64,000 nucleotides of DNA from positions 396,501-460,500 of the forward strand of contig NC_063045.1 in assembly GCF_018812025.1 (NCBI RefSeq). Reading direction: 5' to 3'. This document shows positions 11,214-22,465 of this stretch, in pieces. The position numbers and the translations under genes are program-made. Each line of letters opens with the position of its first letter. The stretch's first letter is position 1. Source of the stretch: Megalobrama amblycephala (Eukaryota; Chordata; Actinopteri; Cypriniformes; Xenocyprididae). The notes below the pieces were generated by a model, which saw only the letters and a program-made list of their open reading frames with translations, had not been told where the DNA came from and searched no databases.

Positions 11214-11464
11214 CACGGTTGCCTTGAACCAAGACAGAGCGCGATTGTCTGTATCAATCTTTTTCTTTCTCACAATAAAACTCTGGGGATGTCTTTTCTA
11301 ACAATCTGAAAATCATTGAAAGCATATTTACGGGGACAGATCATTTCATATGGTTCAATGCAAAGGAAGGCCACTACCGGACACTTTAGGCAGCTAATGG
11401 ATGATATTTTAAAAATTAGATATTTGATACAGTCATTCACCATGAGATACTTAAACAGTGTCTG
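11214..11464. other. Unassigned spacer
   Basis: No feature recognised between the LINE tail and the first recognisable L1 residues. Confidence 0.4.
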
Positions 11465-12965
11465 ATGCTTAAGACGGAGTTTGATCTCCTCTCGACACGT
11501 CAAGCAGAAAACCTTATACTAAAATCTAGACACATTTCTTATGAATATGGGGAAAGGGGTGCAAAAATCTTAGCACATCAGCTGCGCCAGAAGACTACTA
11601 ATCAGTATATATTAGAGAATATTGATGAACATGGTCAAAAACATATAGATCATATAGAGATAAATTCATGTTTTCATTGCTATTACGCTGCCCTTTACAC
11701 TTCAGAACCACCCAATGATAAATCCCTTCTGCTTCTCACTGTATTTAAATAAACTTTGTCTTTATACTCTCTCTCCTCACCTATGCGTGAAGGAACTATT
11801 TCTCTTATTTTGAAAAATGATCCCTCTCAGTGTAGCTCCTACCGTCCGATCTCCCTCCTAAACTCAGGTGTTAAAAATCTTACGAAACTACTAGCACGTT
11901 GTCTTGAGGCGCTCATTCCTTCCATAATTTCATCAGATCAGACTGGGTTCATAAGGAATCGGTACAGTTTTTTTAATGTTAGGAGGCTTTTAAATATTTA
12001 TAGCCCTTCCCCACGCGACATACCAGAGATCTTGATATTGCTTGATGCTGAAAAAGCCTTTGATCGGGTGGAGTGGGACTACGTGTTCTGCACCTTTGGA
12101 AAATTTGGATTTGGTCCTAATTTTATATTGTGGGTTAAAATCCTCTAGTCCTCCCCAATGGCTGCGGTCCACACCAACAATAATCAATCTGCCCTATTTA
12201 GTCTACAAAGAGGTACTAGGCAAGGTTGCCCACTATCTTCACTTTTATTTGCCATTGCAATTGAGCCACTGGCAATAGCCATGTGGCAATATATGTTTAT
12301 TAAAGGGATTCATAGGGGGGATGTGGAGTGTAAAATTTCACTTTATGAGGATGATTTATTATTGTATTTGTCAGATCCCTTGCTGGGTCTCTCTAAATTA
12401 TTGAATATTTTGAAAAGATTCAGCAAGATTTCCGATTACAAAATAAACCTTCAAAAATATGAGTTAATGCCAATCAATGTGGCTGCTACATGTGTTTCTT
12501 TCAATTCAATTCCTTTTAAAGTTTCTATAAAAAAGATTAAATATCTGGGCAACACGCGATTACAAGGATCTATATAAAGCTAATTTTCTACCCTTGATAG
12601 AAGGTCTGAAACAGGAAATCAAATGCTTGGATCTGCTGCCCCTCTCTTTAAGTGGAAGAATTAATACTATTAAGATGAATGTCTTGCCTAAGTTCCTATA
12701 TTTATTTCAAAATCTCCTTATTTTTCTAACTAAATATTTTTTCAACTCCACAGAGAATCTTCTGTCAGCATTTATTTGGAAAAACAAAAATCCTTTGATT
12801 ATGAAAGATAGTGATAGCCCTTGCACCCCTAAATGGCTTAGTTTGGAGAAAACCTCCTGTAAATCTGTTTCCCTATCTTCTTCAATGTGCTCTGAACTTC
12901 CAATGCCTAAACCTGCCTCTCACTACTCCTTGAATACTGATACAATCACTAAAAATGTGGAATAA
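11465..12965 (+). mobile_element. L1-like LINE ORF2 fragment
   Basis: Successive frames give the pre-RT region (LKTEFDLLSTRQAENLILKS), then RT with YRPISLLNSGVKNLTKLLA, EKAFDRVEWDYVF, RGTRQGCPLSSLLFAIAIEP, and SLYEDDLLLYLSDPLLGL where YADD should be. This is the fish L1 clade, distinct from the copies at 30840 and 40835. The catalytic YADD is YEDD, and at least four frame breaks are present. It is 5'-truncated. Confidence 0.8.
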
Positions 12966-13048
12966 ATTTAGAAAGTCATTTGCTCTCCGTAGTCTCTCTT
13001 TATGTGCCCTTTATGTGCTTCTCTTTATGTAATAACATCTCTGGTTAA

Positions 13049-15136
13049 GTCTGTAACCCTGGTTCCCTGAATAGGGAACGAGACACTGTGTCGATACGCA
13101 TTGGTACCACCTCTGCGTGATTACGTCTTGAAGTACTTGTGAAATCGAACCAATGGCGTGACAGAATGTCAGAGGCAAGTGATGTCATGGACCAGGAAAC
13201 TATAAAGCATACCGAGAACAAAGAACACCAGCTTCTGATTGGCTGAAGCAAGATGCTCACTGGCATGCAGGAGTATGGCAAGGCAATGCAGCGTCTTGTT
13301 CCCTATTCAGGGAACCAGGGTTACAGACGTAACAGACGTTACAGACATTCCCTTTCATGGGAACATCGACGCTGCATCGATACGCATTGGGAACCCTATC
13401 CCAACTACGCTATAGTACCTAGTACCTGTCTGTTATCTTAACACTCTGAGGTCTAAAAACGCGCCGGCGCGTTTTGCAGGTTTTTTTTCACATTGCAGCA
13501 AAACAGACTTAAAATACTCCGTCATTTTTTGTCATAGAAACATAAGTAATACATCAATTGAAACTATAGAATATCTCCTTTTATTTGTATACTCTCAGAG
13601 TAAAAACAAAATGTTGTGCTTTTTGTAAAATAAAGAAAACTAACATGATGCGTGATCTCTCATCTCCCTCTGAACGAAGTCCAATCTGATAGTTCTCAGA
13701 AAATGAAGTGTAACTTAGTGAATACTAATCACAAAAAATTAATACTTATGTCTAACAAAACGTTGAAATGTCAGGTTTTAAATCGTGCAAGTCAAATCGA
13801 AAACAAACATTCTGTGTTTATGTAATCTGTATGAAAAGAGAGCCATGTCAGAAGTCCGTGATTCAGCTCATTACCCACTAATGCGGCCACGCCCACGGAG
13901 CCAGCGCTATTCACAGGCAAATTCAGAGACAACACATGCATTCATCATCTCAATCGTGTATTTATTGCCTTGAAAATTGTTTATCTGGATGAAAAAGCCA
14001 TGGTTAGCGATCTCTGGAAGACATTCAGTAAATTCCTGTTTGTTTTCTTCTATTGATAAGTTTTAAGTGAGTTTTTGTTTCTTTAGCGCCCTCCGGCTGT
14101 AGTATGAATTGGTAAACACCATTCATGGAATATCGTCTTCTTCTTAGGTGAATTTGTGGACTAAAATGCACAGAGCGCCCTCCGGCTGCAGTATGAATTG
14201 CAAACACCAGCGCTCATAGAGATAACAATGAATATTAAATAAAAAATAACTCCTCTGTATAGAAAATTGACATAAACATATGAGAATCCTATATTTCTCC
14301 AAATGTGCATGCTTTTAAACTAAAAGCCTATATTCAGACTCTTTGCATCACAGAAATACATTATATTTTAAAGTATAATATAAAACCATTATTTTATATT
14401 GTAATAAAATTTTTCTGTATGTTTCATATACCATGATGAGCTTGAGACATCACAGAAGTTTTTTTTCACAGCCTACCTGACTGAAATGCCTCATTAATAT
14501 GCAAGTCTTTTCAGGTCATTACTATTCAATTCTTTTGTCTTCACAGGTGAGAATGAGCCATTATTCATGGAGATTCACGCCTCCTCGCATACCGTGTTTC
14601 TTGGCAAAAAGTGTCTTACAAAAACTAAATCAGTATATTGTTATAAATGAAAGAGTAGTCAGCATAATTTTTACATAATTTTGAAGCAAAAACTCTAGTC
14701 TACAACCTTCAATACCCAAAAGTCTTGTGAACACAGATTTAATATACTTTTATTGGCCTTATATCAGTGACTTAAGTTTTTTGTTTTTTCAGTAACCACG
14801 CATAAACGTTATTCCTTCAAAAACACAAACATGTACACACATGTTCCTCACATATTATGGTAGCCTAGTTTGTGCTGAATACAGTGTAATGACACTTGTG
14901 TCATTAATATGTTTATGAACAACTGAAAAAAGCACAAATGTCAGGGCATGTCAAAACTTCTCCAGGCCCCAAATCAGCCTCAGACTCCAGAGGGTTAAGA
15001 TGAGAGCACAGCAGACCTCGGAGTCAAGGTTATAAAACCTGATAAATGTATGCTGATTGGACCACCCAGCCACAACATATATATTTCATGAAGGGGGACC
15101 CCTGAGAACAAAGCCTTTGAGGCAGCCATACCCCTG
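13049..15136 (-). mobile_element. DIRS element A, 3' part, with nested MITE
   Basis: On the - strand, 15136-14999 encodes the end of a tyrosine recombinase ([13 protein letters not shown] and a terminal SAVLSS) like that of DIRS element C. A piggyBac-type MITE (13438-14998) then intervenes. Beyond it, 13285-13430 is an internal complementary region (GGGAACCAGGGTTACAGAC and TTCCCTTTCATGGGAA), and 13049-13250 is the terminal repeat with CATGGACCAGGAAACTATAAAGCAT, shared with element C. Everything 5' of the recombinase is missing; at 15137 the sequence switches to an L2 tail. It cannot move by itself. Confidence 0.75.
13438..14998. mobile_element. piggyBac-type MITE, copy 1
   Basis: TTAA lies at both ends (13438-13441 and 14995-14998). 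Termini are imperfect inverted repeats: left CACTCTGAGGTCT, right AGACTCCAGAGGG. The about 1.56-kb body has no transposase frame and is collinear with the copy at 22466-24033 from end to end. A GC palindrome at 13456-13475 lies next to the left end. The TTAA target and CCCTCTG-like termini fit non-autonomous piggyBac elements. It is inserted in DIRS element A. Confidence 0.85.
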
Positions 15137-15846
15137 GCAGAGATCGAGTCGACTAGATCATCCATTGTGAAGACATCATCAACATGACAGCCAGTGCCAC
15201 AGTTCCTCAACAAACCGTCCATACCGGCGTGATGAATACGATCCTCAATTGGACACGACCACAATGCAGCCCTGAAGTATCAGCAGAGATCGAGTCAACT
15301 AGATCATCCACTGTGAAGGCCTCATCGACACGACAGCCAGTAGCGCAGTTCCTCAACAAACCGTCCATACCGGCGTGATGAATACGATCCTCAACTGGAT
15401 GGAACTGAAATAAATACTTTGATTGTTGCGATCCTATCAGACTTATGATAGCAACCTGATTTGTAACAAAGCACTGTTCGCCAGAGGAGAACTGGCCCCC
15501 CGACTAAGCCTGGTTTCTCCCAAGGTTTTTTTTTTCTTTTCTCCATTTTAACACCTATTTGCCACTTGTTTGCCACCTGATGTCACTTGTTGGAGTTTGG
15601 GTTCCTTGCCGCTGTCGCCTTTGGCTTGCTTAGTTGGGTACATTTGACATTTGACTTGACATTTGATATTCAACAGTATTCTTGACATTTATTCAACAGT
15701 GCTTTGATCTGCCTGCATTAACACTATTCTTTAAGAGCTGCTGTGCAGCAAAAATTATGTACCAGTTATCAATGTAAAGCTGCTTTGACACAATCTGCAT
15801 TGTAAAAAGCGCTATATAAATAAAGGTGACTTGACTTGACTTGACT
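15137..15846 (+). mobile_element. Cyprinid L2 LINE/HAmo-SINE 3' region with internal tandem duplication
   Basis: The run has GAGAACTGGCCCCC, CCTGGTTTCTCCCAAGG, GGGTTCCTTGCCGCTGTCGC, then AAGCTGCTTTGACACAATC and AAAGCGCTATATAAATAAA, ending in (TTGAC)n at 15830-15846. This is the 3' end of a common cyprinid L2 family shared with its SINE. Its 5' part is duplicated in tandem: 15141 and 15287 both start AGATCGAGTC, giving a unit of 146 bp. No coding part remains. Confidence 0.75.
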
Positions 15847-15939
15847 GGCCACAGGAAAAAGAGACCCCCAAACGCTCAAAATTAGAGTATAGGTTTCTGT
15901 CCGGTGGCCAGGGGGAGGAGTTTCAATGCCAATCTCTCC

Positions 15940-16600
15940 CCTTCTTTGAGGATCTCCATGATGAAATAACTAAGTCATGGAGAAAACCGTATACTTCCTG
16001 GAACTTTGTGCCCTCAATGTCGATTTATTTGACTATTGTGGGTGCGGAGGTACGGGGGTATACGACGATGCCCCAGGTCAAAGAGACGCTCATGAGCTAT
16101 CTCTCGCCTGGATCAGCATTGTCCCATAAAGAAACCTACACTCCCCACAAAGCCCTGTAGAACCATCTTAGCTATTGTGGGTAAGGCTTTTCAAGCTGAA
16201 GGTCAGGCTGGTGCTGCTCTGCACACCATGGCGGTGTTGCAAGCCTATCAGGCTGACCTGAGTGCGGTACCACCATCGATGAGGAAGCATTCTCAGAGCT
16301 CCGTCGTGCCACAGACTTGTCTCTCCGTGCTACCAAGCAGATGTTTCGTGCTATCGGTCGTTCTATGGCTGCTATGGTCAGCACGGAGAGACACCTGTGG
16401 TTCAATCTCACTGGCATCAATGACAAAGACCGCATATTTATGCTTGATGTGCCAGTGACAACTCTGGCCAGTTTGGCAACTCGGCCTGAGGGAGCATTCA
16501 TGCAATTCCTTCCTCACCACACTCAGGGGGAGGGGCTGTCGGCCACCCAGTCCCAACCTGGTCTTTCAAAAAGGGAGGTGCAAAAACAAAGTGTGGTCAG
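15940..16600 (+). pseudogene. DIRS gag-like ORF1
   Basis: Frames give SKSW-like, YLSPGSALSHK, GQAGAALHTMAVLQAYQADL and RATKQMFRAIGRSMAAMV followed by TERHLWFNLTGINDKDR. These are the conserved blocks of fish DIRS ORF1. Function in the family is a Gag-like structural role. Frameshifts near 16170 and 16317 and a stop near 16160 inactivate it. Confidence 0.7.
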
Positions 16601-16789
16601 TTGAGCTCCCCCCTCGAAAAGACTGTCTTGCCGCCCATAGCAACCTCCCAGGCAAGACCTCAGAACTATTTAAAAAAAAAAAAAAAGAAGAAGAAGTCCT
16701 GATGGTCTTGCGCCCAGCCCTGTGGGGATGGCCCCCCTCGGAACGGGGCCCATAGTACACCTAAAACCCACCCCTTCTCGCTGTATTTC

Positions 16790-17395
16790 TGGCCCTGAAA
16801 TACTTTCTCCAGCAGCTGTTAGGCTGTCATGTCCTAGTGCGGATGGACAACACAACAGCAGTCACTTATATAAATCGCCAGGGAGGTCTGTGTTCATGCC
16901 ATCTGAACAAGATAGCACGACAGATCTTCCTCTGGGCCCAGAACAAGTTCCAGTCACTGAGGGCAGTGTACATTCCTAGGTACCAGAATGTGGGAGCGGA
17001 TTTACTGTCCAGACAGAAACTACTGAATGAGGAGTGGAAACTACACCCCGAGGTGGTGAAACAGATATGGCTGAGATTCTACGAGGCGAAGGTGGACCTC
17101 TTCACCTCCCATCAGACAGCGCAATGTCCCCTTTACTTCTCTCTGAGTCACCCAGGCCCCCTAGGTCTGGATGCAATGGCGCATACATGGCCTTTGATGC
17201 ATCTGTATGCCTTTCCTTCAGTTGCTCTGCTCTCGGGAGTTCTAGCCAGAGTTCGCCAACAAGGGCCTTGCCTCTTACTGATAGCTCCGCGTTGGCTGAA
17301 CAGAATATGGTTTTCAGAAATAATATCTATAATATCCTCAATGCCTTTGGGCAAGCATGTCCTGCTCTCTCGCTCGTTCGAGGAGCTAGGTGGCT
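16790..17395 (+). pseudogene. DIRS RNase H domain (element B)
   Basis: MDNTTAVTYINRQGG carries one catalytic Asp and NVGADLLSRQ the last Asp. After it comes the DIRS-typical extension HPEVVKQIWLRF and LGLDAMAHTWP. The upstream part with the first Asp and Glu was lost with the RT. The frame shifts at about 17390, where the recombinase begins. Confidence 0.7.
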
Positions 17396-18075
17396 TAAGC
17401 CTCCTTCTAGAACCAGGATCCCTTCATGGAATCTAGTAATAGAGAGCCTAGTTGAGACCTACTTAAAACTCTAAAAAATGGATTTTCTCATGGCTATAAT
17501 TTCTCTAGAAAGAATTGGGGATCAGCAGGCTCTGTCCATTGTGCCATCCTGCTTAGACTTTGCCACAGGAATGGTGAAAGCTATTTTGCATCCTTATCCT
17601 GACTATCTGCCTAAGGTTCCTTTCTCAAACTTGCATCTGGTCACTCTTGAAGCTTTCTGTCCTCTGCCGTTCACTACACTGGAGCAGGAGAGACTTTACA
17701 GAATGTGTCCAGTTCATGCTCTTCAGGCCTACATCCAGTGCACTAGCCAGTGGCGTAAATCAGAGCAACTATTCGTTTGTCTTGCCATTCATAACAGGGG
17801 TGCAGGCACCATGAAACAGACCATCACACTGGGTGAGAGATGCTATTGCCCTTGCCTATGAGGCGCGTGGTCAAACTTCGCCAACAGACATCAGGGCTCA
17901 TTCCACCAGGGGAGCTGCCTCTTCTAGAGCTTTGGCGGGAGGTGCCCCCTTACAAATTGTTTGTGATGTGGCAGGTTGGTCCTATCCGCACACATTCATA
18001 AGATTTTATAGTTTGGATGTTCATGTTATTCCGGGCTCTTGGGTCCTTGAGTCAACATCGCAAGCTAGTGTCTGA
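17396..18075 (+). pseudogene. DIRS tyrosine recombinase (element B)
   Basis: The catalytic Arg is in SLERIGDQQAL, the HxxR box in RAHSTRGAASS, the GW box in VCDVAGWSYPH, and the nucleophile Tyr in FIRFYSLDV. In the family this enzyme joins a circular DNA intermediate to target DNA, leaving no long target duplication. A stop near 17473 and a frameshift near 17850 break it. Confidence 0.8.
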
Positions 18076-18719
18076 GACTCTCTGCACTTGGTGACACATT
18101 TCACAGCCTGGGGTTCCATGGGCGGTGTGGGTATTCTCGTTCCCATAGCGCTGATAAAGCATAGCTTGGAATGTAGCCTTTGAAAGGTAACGCCCCGGGT
18201 TACTAACCCTGTTCCCTGAGAAAGCAGGAACAAGAAGCTGCACTTCATTGCTGCACTGAGATGTCCCAGGACTGCTCTTCAGACAAAATATCTGCTAATG
18301 CACAGGTGGAACATCTATTTATAGCCTCGTTTATGACGCATACCAATGACGTCACACAAAGCTATAAATATAGGTCAATTTCATTGACGTTGTTATACAC
18401 ATATATTCACAACTAAAGACGTTCCCATAGCGCTGATAAAGTGCAGCTTCTCATTCCAGCCTTCTCAGGGAACAGGGTAACAGTGAAGTAACCTGGGTGT
18501 TTCACATGTTTTATTTATTACAGCTAGATCTAAAGAAGTATCTTATCATGACTAATGAGTTCAAATGACTAATTCTCTTACTTTCACATGAACAGCAGGT
18601 TTATATTTAACTTTCTATTAAATAGTTTAAATTCTCTACTTTTGATCATCTTGGTTCCTCTGGATGTTCTTGAATCTCTTCATTCATCCTCATTTCTCTT
18701 TATTCTCTCATGTTTTCAG

Positions 18720-19013
18720 CTCGTCTGTCTGTTCCTGTCATCAGCAGCAACTCTTCACAATGTTCTTCATCATCATCATCATCATCATGTTCATTGGTGT
18801 GTTCAGTGGTGAATGTGAGTCATGTGACTCTCTCCTGGTACAAAGGAAACAGTTCATTGTCCAGCATCAGTGCGTCTGATCTCAGCATCAGTCTCTCTCT
18901 ACCTCTGGAGGTGGAATATCAGGATAAAAACACCTACAGCTGTGTGCTGAACAATCCCATCAGCCACCAGACTCAACATCTGAACATCACTCAACTCTGT
19001 CACACATGTTCAG
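18720..19013 (+). CDS. Ig receptor copy 1, C2-like domain exon
   Basis: Acceptor TGTTTTCAG, donor GGTACGG, 294 nt, phase 1 on both sides. It starts [10 protein letters not shown]. The domain has [19 protein letters not shown] (B-strand Cys and C-strand Trp) and DKNTYSCVL (F-strand Cys), the C2-set pattern of CD2/SLAM proteins. An eight-Ser run from TCT(TCA)7 sits between extra cysteines in [15 protein letters not shown]. Three to four residues differ from copy 2. Confidence 0.85.
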
Positions 19014-19092
19014 GTACGGCAGCGCATGCCGTAATGATGATATTAGCGTTTATTGACTGAGCTGATCTCACTTTGATGTTTTTATTCCTCAG

Positions 19093-19230
19093 TCCACTGT
19101 TGTGGTCCTACTGAAGCTGTGATCCGATTGGTCCTCTCTGCTCTGGTGGGCATGGCTACTGTCATTCTTGTGGTTTATGACATCAGATCCAGAAGAGCTG
19201 AAGGAGATCAAGCACATATTCACACATCAG
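19093..19230 (+). CDS. Ig receptor copy 1, transmembrane exon
   Basis: 138 nt between TTCCTCAG and GTACATG. It encodes [10 protein letters not shown], a hydrophobic span from LVLSAL through VILVVY, then the basic stop-transfer RSRRAEGDQ. Codons are split 1 nt at each end. Confidence 0.85.
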
Positions 19231-19316
19231 GTACATGATTGATGATGACTGATTCAGCATATATTAATATTGGTGAGATTGATTCATTTATGGCTTTACA
19301 TGTTCATGTTTTTCAG

Positions 19317-19327
19317 GAAGTGCTTAA
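19317..19327 (+). CDS. Ig receptor copy 1, last coding piece
   Basis: After acceptor TTTTTCAG the frame reads Gly-Ser-Ala-stop (TAA 19325-19327). The cytoplasmic tail therefore has no tyrosine motif (no ITSM or ITIM). AATAAA signals follow near 19380 and 19605. Confidence 0.8.
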
Positions 19328-19789
19328 ATCTGAAGCAGAACGCTGAACTTTAAAGGTTCTTCAAGTGTGTTTTTGTCATAATAAACACTGATGATTATTT
19401 GAGCCTCTCTTTCAGGGTCAGATTTGTAAAACTCTTATTTGTAAGGCTTTATTGTTCATATTTCTCTCAGAGACACACAGATCTCACTTTTACTACTACT
19501 GCTGTATATTTGTCATGTGTATTTTACACTGTTGTTGAGGATCAAATTAAAATAGGATCTTTTTAATGTGTCTGACGGAGTTGACACAAATTCAGTTCTG
19601 AAGTGAATAAATGTACATTTTTAGAAGAAAACATTTTCAGAAAAACCTGTTCCCTTACATGTTCATTAGCTGAGACCTTTGTCTACAAATATATCAGTTT
19701 ATAATAATGTGTTATTCAATAATAAAAACTAACTTTTAAAACATGACTAACTTTTTTGTCTCTTATCTCAAGAACCAGTGAGACATCTA

Positions 19790-20970
19790 TATCTATATCA
19801 ATACGTCATAAGACTGCGCCGCGCTCCTGCCTCTGTTGTGATTCAGCTGAAAAAAAGTTTGTCATTTTAGGTGTTTTAAAGTATTTAAATTAATGCAAGC
19901 CATCCAGACAATTGTATAGTTTTTAAGTGTAAATGTTAAATTGATGAATTTTTATTGAAAGTAACATTTTAACGATTTATCTAAAGTTAATGCTCATCCA
20001 GGATGTGGATCCGGCTGCTCAACCTCCTCGCATGGAACCGCTACCCTCCAACAGCAACCTTCTATTAGTCCTGCCAGCCCACAGGTACCAGCTAGCTCCG
20101 GTTTCAATAACTGATGTAGTTGATATCGGCACATTTAAAGCAGATGAGCTTAAATCAGCCACTGACTCTGTTAGACTCAGAATAGATTCAGACCATCCAG
20201 AGACTGGGTCGCTCCATCAAGATCCATTTTTGGGAAACAAAAAAAAAAATCCCTGATGAGTTTTTCAATGAGACTTTATATCCAACGTTGAGATAGAGCA
20301 TATGGCCTGTTCTGTGTGGCCTTCATACTCTCCTCTGGCAACAAGACTCTCAGGACAAAGCAGCTCAGTGATTGGAGTAACGTAAAAACAACTGAATTCA
20401 ATAATTCAATCAATCTGGTCTACAGATAGCTCCTTTATCCAAAATGTGTGCAGTGATAGTTGTTTTTGCTTAACTTCAAGAAGGTGAGGAAAGACAACTG
20501 ACATTAACTTTTGTTGAGAGGAATTAAAGAGCCAGCTGTGAACTGGATGTGCTTCGAGAGCTGATCCCCATGGGACTCCATATGCTCTCAGGGCTGAATG
20601 CCATTGCAAAAACAGAAAAAAGGCTGATGCTGGTACATTAAAGACGCAACTATATTTTGAAAGCTAAACATGCTATTATCATTCCATATGTCAGCAAGAG
20701 TCCTTATTCCCCACTTTGACCACTGTTCTGATATGAATGTTTCAGAACCACATTTAATATTCATATTACGCCTTAAGGGAGTCTATAGGTGTCATTTGTT
20801 ATTGTAACTTAATAATTTCTTCACTGCCTAAAAGTGTTAATGGTGTTTGTTACAATTGGACCGAATGATTGTTTGCAATACTTTAAAGAGAATCCAGGAA
20901 AAAGTACATTGTAACAGAGTCATAAATAAACATTCATTCACTCCAAAATCAACAGACAGGAATCCAGGAG
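19790..20970. other. Unassigned non-coding DNA
   Basis: Similarity to the 3' side of receptor copy 2 ends near 19782 (30750 in copy 2). The remainder has no recognised gene. An 88-codon frame at 19990-20256 resembles nothing I know. Confidence 0.45.
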
Positions 20971-20971
20971 T

Positions 20972-22256
20972 GTGGCAGCCAGTAGTCTTTCTCTCTCTCA
21001 CTCGCTCCTGCTTCTCCTGGTGTTTTATACACTCTCCACGCCAATTACTGAAACAAGAGACAGGTGTTTGTTATTTGCGCTTAACCCACTCACTCACCGC
21101 ATGTCTCCTGCCTCTCTCTCCTATGCAGACTTCCCTGAACCACGCCCCCCTTGCGTGCTGCATATTCCATATTCCCTGAACCACCACCCTCAAATGCTGC
21201 ATATGCCGCTGCCAGTCATTACTAAATATAATGATATCATCCAAATAGGCAGCAGCATATGCAGCATGGGGCCGTAGCACCCTGTCCATCAGCCGCTGAA
21301 AGGTAGCCGGTGCCCCAAACAGCCCGAACGGAAGTGTAACAAATTGGTGTAATCCGAACGGCGTCGTGAAAGCTGTTTTTTCTCGGGATAATGGAGACAA
21401 GGGGATCTGCTAATAACCCTTAGTTAAGTCCAATGTCGAGTAAAAACGAGCCTTCTCCATAGAAAGCCGCCCCAAAGTGTGGAGTTTTGTTCTCAGGTCC
21501 AGCACATACTGAATTTCGTATTTTGATTGAGAAGGTCCGTCCTCCCAAGTTTCTCTTATGACGTCTAACACCCCTCTGGGCTGACGACCATAGAGTAACT
21601 CGAAGGGGGAAAACCCCGTGGAGGCTTGCGGGACCTCTCGCACAGCAAACAACAGAGGTTCCAACTATCTATCCAAATTTTTGGCGTCTTCCTGCATGAA
21701 TTTATGAATCATTGTTTTAAGCGTGCGATTAAAACGTTCGACCAGCCCGTCTGTTTGTGGGTGAAAGACGCTGGTGCGAATCGATTTAATGCCCAATAAT
21801 TCGTAAAGTTTGCGTAACGTCATGTAAACGCCATGCCCTGATCAGTGAGGATTTCCTTGGGAGATTAAAGTAAACAGTGCGTCAGCAACGCTCTTAGCAG
21901 AAATGTTGCGGAGAGACACTGTTTCTGGATATCGTGTTGCATAATCTACAATGACTAATGCAAAAACGATGTCCTCTTGCTGATCGCTCTAATGGCGAGA
22001 TGAGGTCCATGCCAATTCTCTCGAAGGGGACCTGCACTAATGGGTGGGGCGCAAAGGCGCTTTTGGGGTGGCCGGTGGGTTTACCAACTGACATTCATGA
22101 CAAGCCACGCACCACCTGCGCACATTCTCGTGAATGCCCGGCCAAAAAAATCGGGTCATGAGGAGATTTAGTGTCGTCACCTGTCCTAAATGACCAGCCA
22201 TTAGACCAACCCACTCACTCACCGCGCGTCTCCTGCCTCTCTCTCCCGCTGCAGAC
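20972..22256 (-). mobile_element. Gmr1-like Gypsy element, truncated copy (IN then RT)
   Basis: Read on the - strand: LTR start fragment (22256-22208), integrase (22207 to about 21500), reverse transcriptase (21460-21190), then a 3' LTR piece (21131-20972). Integrase shows TRFFWPGIHENVRR and CVACHECQLVNP; RT shows FYSTLDLTKGY, PFGLFGAPATFQRLMD and AAYLDDIIIFS. Integrase preceding RT is the gene order of Gmr1-like elements and the reverse of ordinary Ty3/Gypsy. Both LTR pieces carry the block GTGAGTGAGTGGGT. Many frame breaks occur; gag, protease and RNase H are absent. Confidence 0.85.
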
Positions 22257-22465
22257 TTGCACATACATCTTCAAGTCTAATTGGTCTGACAATTTCTGCT
22301 TCTATTTCTCTGCAAGGTGTGGAAGCCATAGAGTCAAACCATGTCTTGAATGCTCACAGACCTCCCTCCATTTTAGTACATTGCAACGTAGCCAGTTTTA
22401 ACTTTGGCTGTTTGCCAGTCCAAAGAAAAATTGCGAATTAAAGAGTCAAGTCGATTTCCACCATT
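22257..22465. other. Short unassigned spacer
   Basis: About 200 bp between the Gypsy LTR piece and the second MITE, with no recognised content. Confidence 0.4.

Larger units (their letters stand above)
15847..18498 (+). mobile_element. DIRS element B (gag, RNase H, tyrosine recombinase; RT deleted)
   Basis: Order: gag-like ORF1 about 15940-16600, RNase H 16790-17395, tyrosine recombinase 17396-18075, internal complementary region about 18180-18240, right terminal repeat to 18498. The junction at 16665-16790, an A-run followed by GAA repeats, replaces the reverse transcriptase. The left terminal repeat is not seen, so it is 5'-truncated as well. The right edge is ACCTGGGT followed by host GTTTCACATG, which copy 2 of the receptor has at 27327-27336. 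The YR frame is broken at about 17466 and 17850. Confidence 0.8.
4288..19327 (+). pseudogene. CD2/SLAM-like Ig receptor, copy 1 (V exon missing)
   Basis: Visible exons: signal peptide 4288-4339, C2-like Ig domain 18720-19013, transmembrane 19093-19230 and a final 11-nt coding piece 19317-19327 ending in TAA. Exons and introns are nearly identical to copy 2 (26176-30302), but no counterpart of the V exon at 27000-27311 was found between 4340 and 18720. That interval is filled with LINEs, DIRS, a piggyBac MITE and a Tc1-like MITE. Homology with copy 2 stops at about 4988 and resumes at 18499, so the V exon probably went with a deletion. Exon 1 and the C2 exon share phase 1, so splicing across the gap would keep frame and give a V-less membrane protein. 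I call it a pseudogene because the ligand-binding domain is absent; a short expressed form remains possible. Confidence 0.65.

Noticed and set aside
19990..20256. 88-codon frame as a small gene
   Set aside because: No start context, no family resemblance and no splice or conservation evidence.
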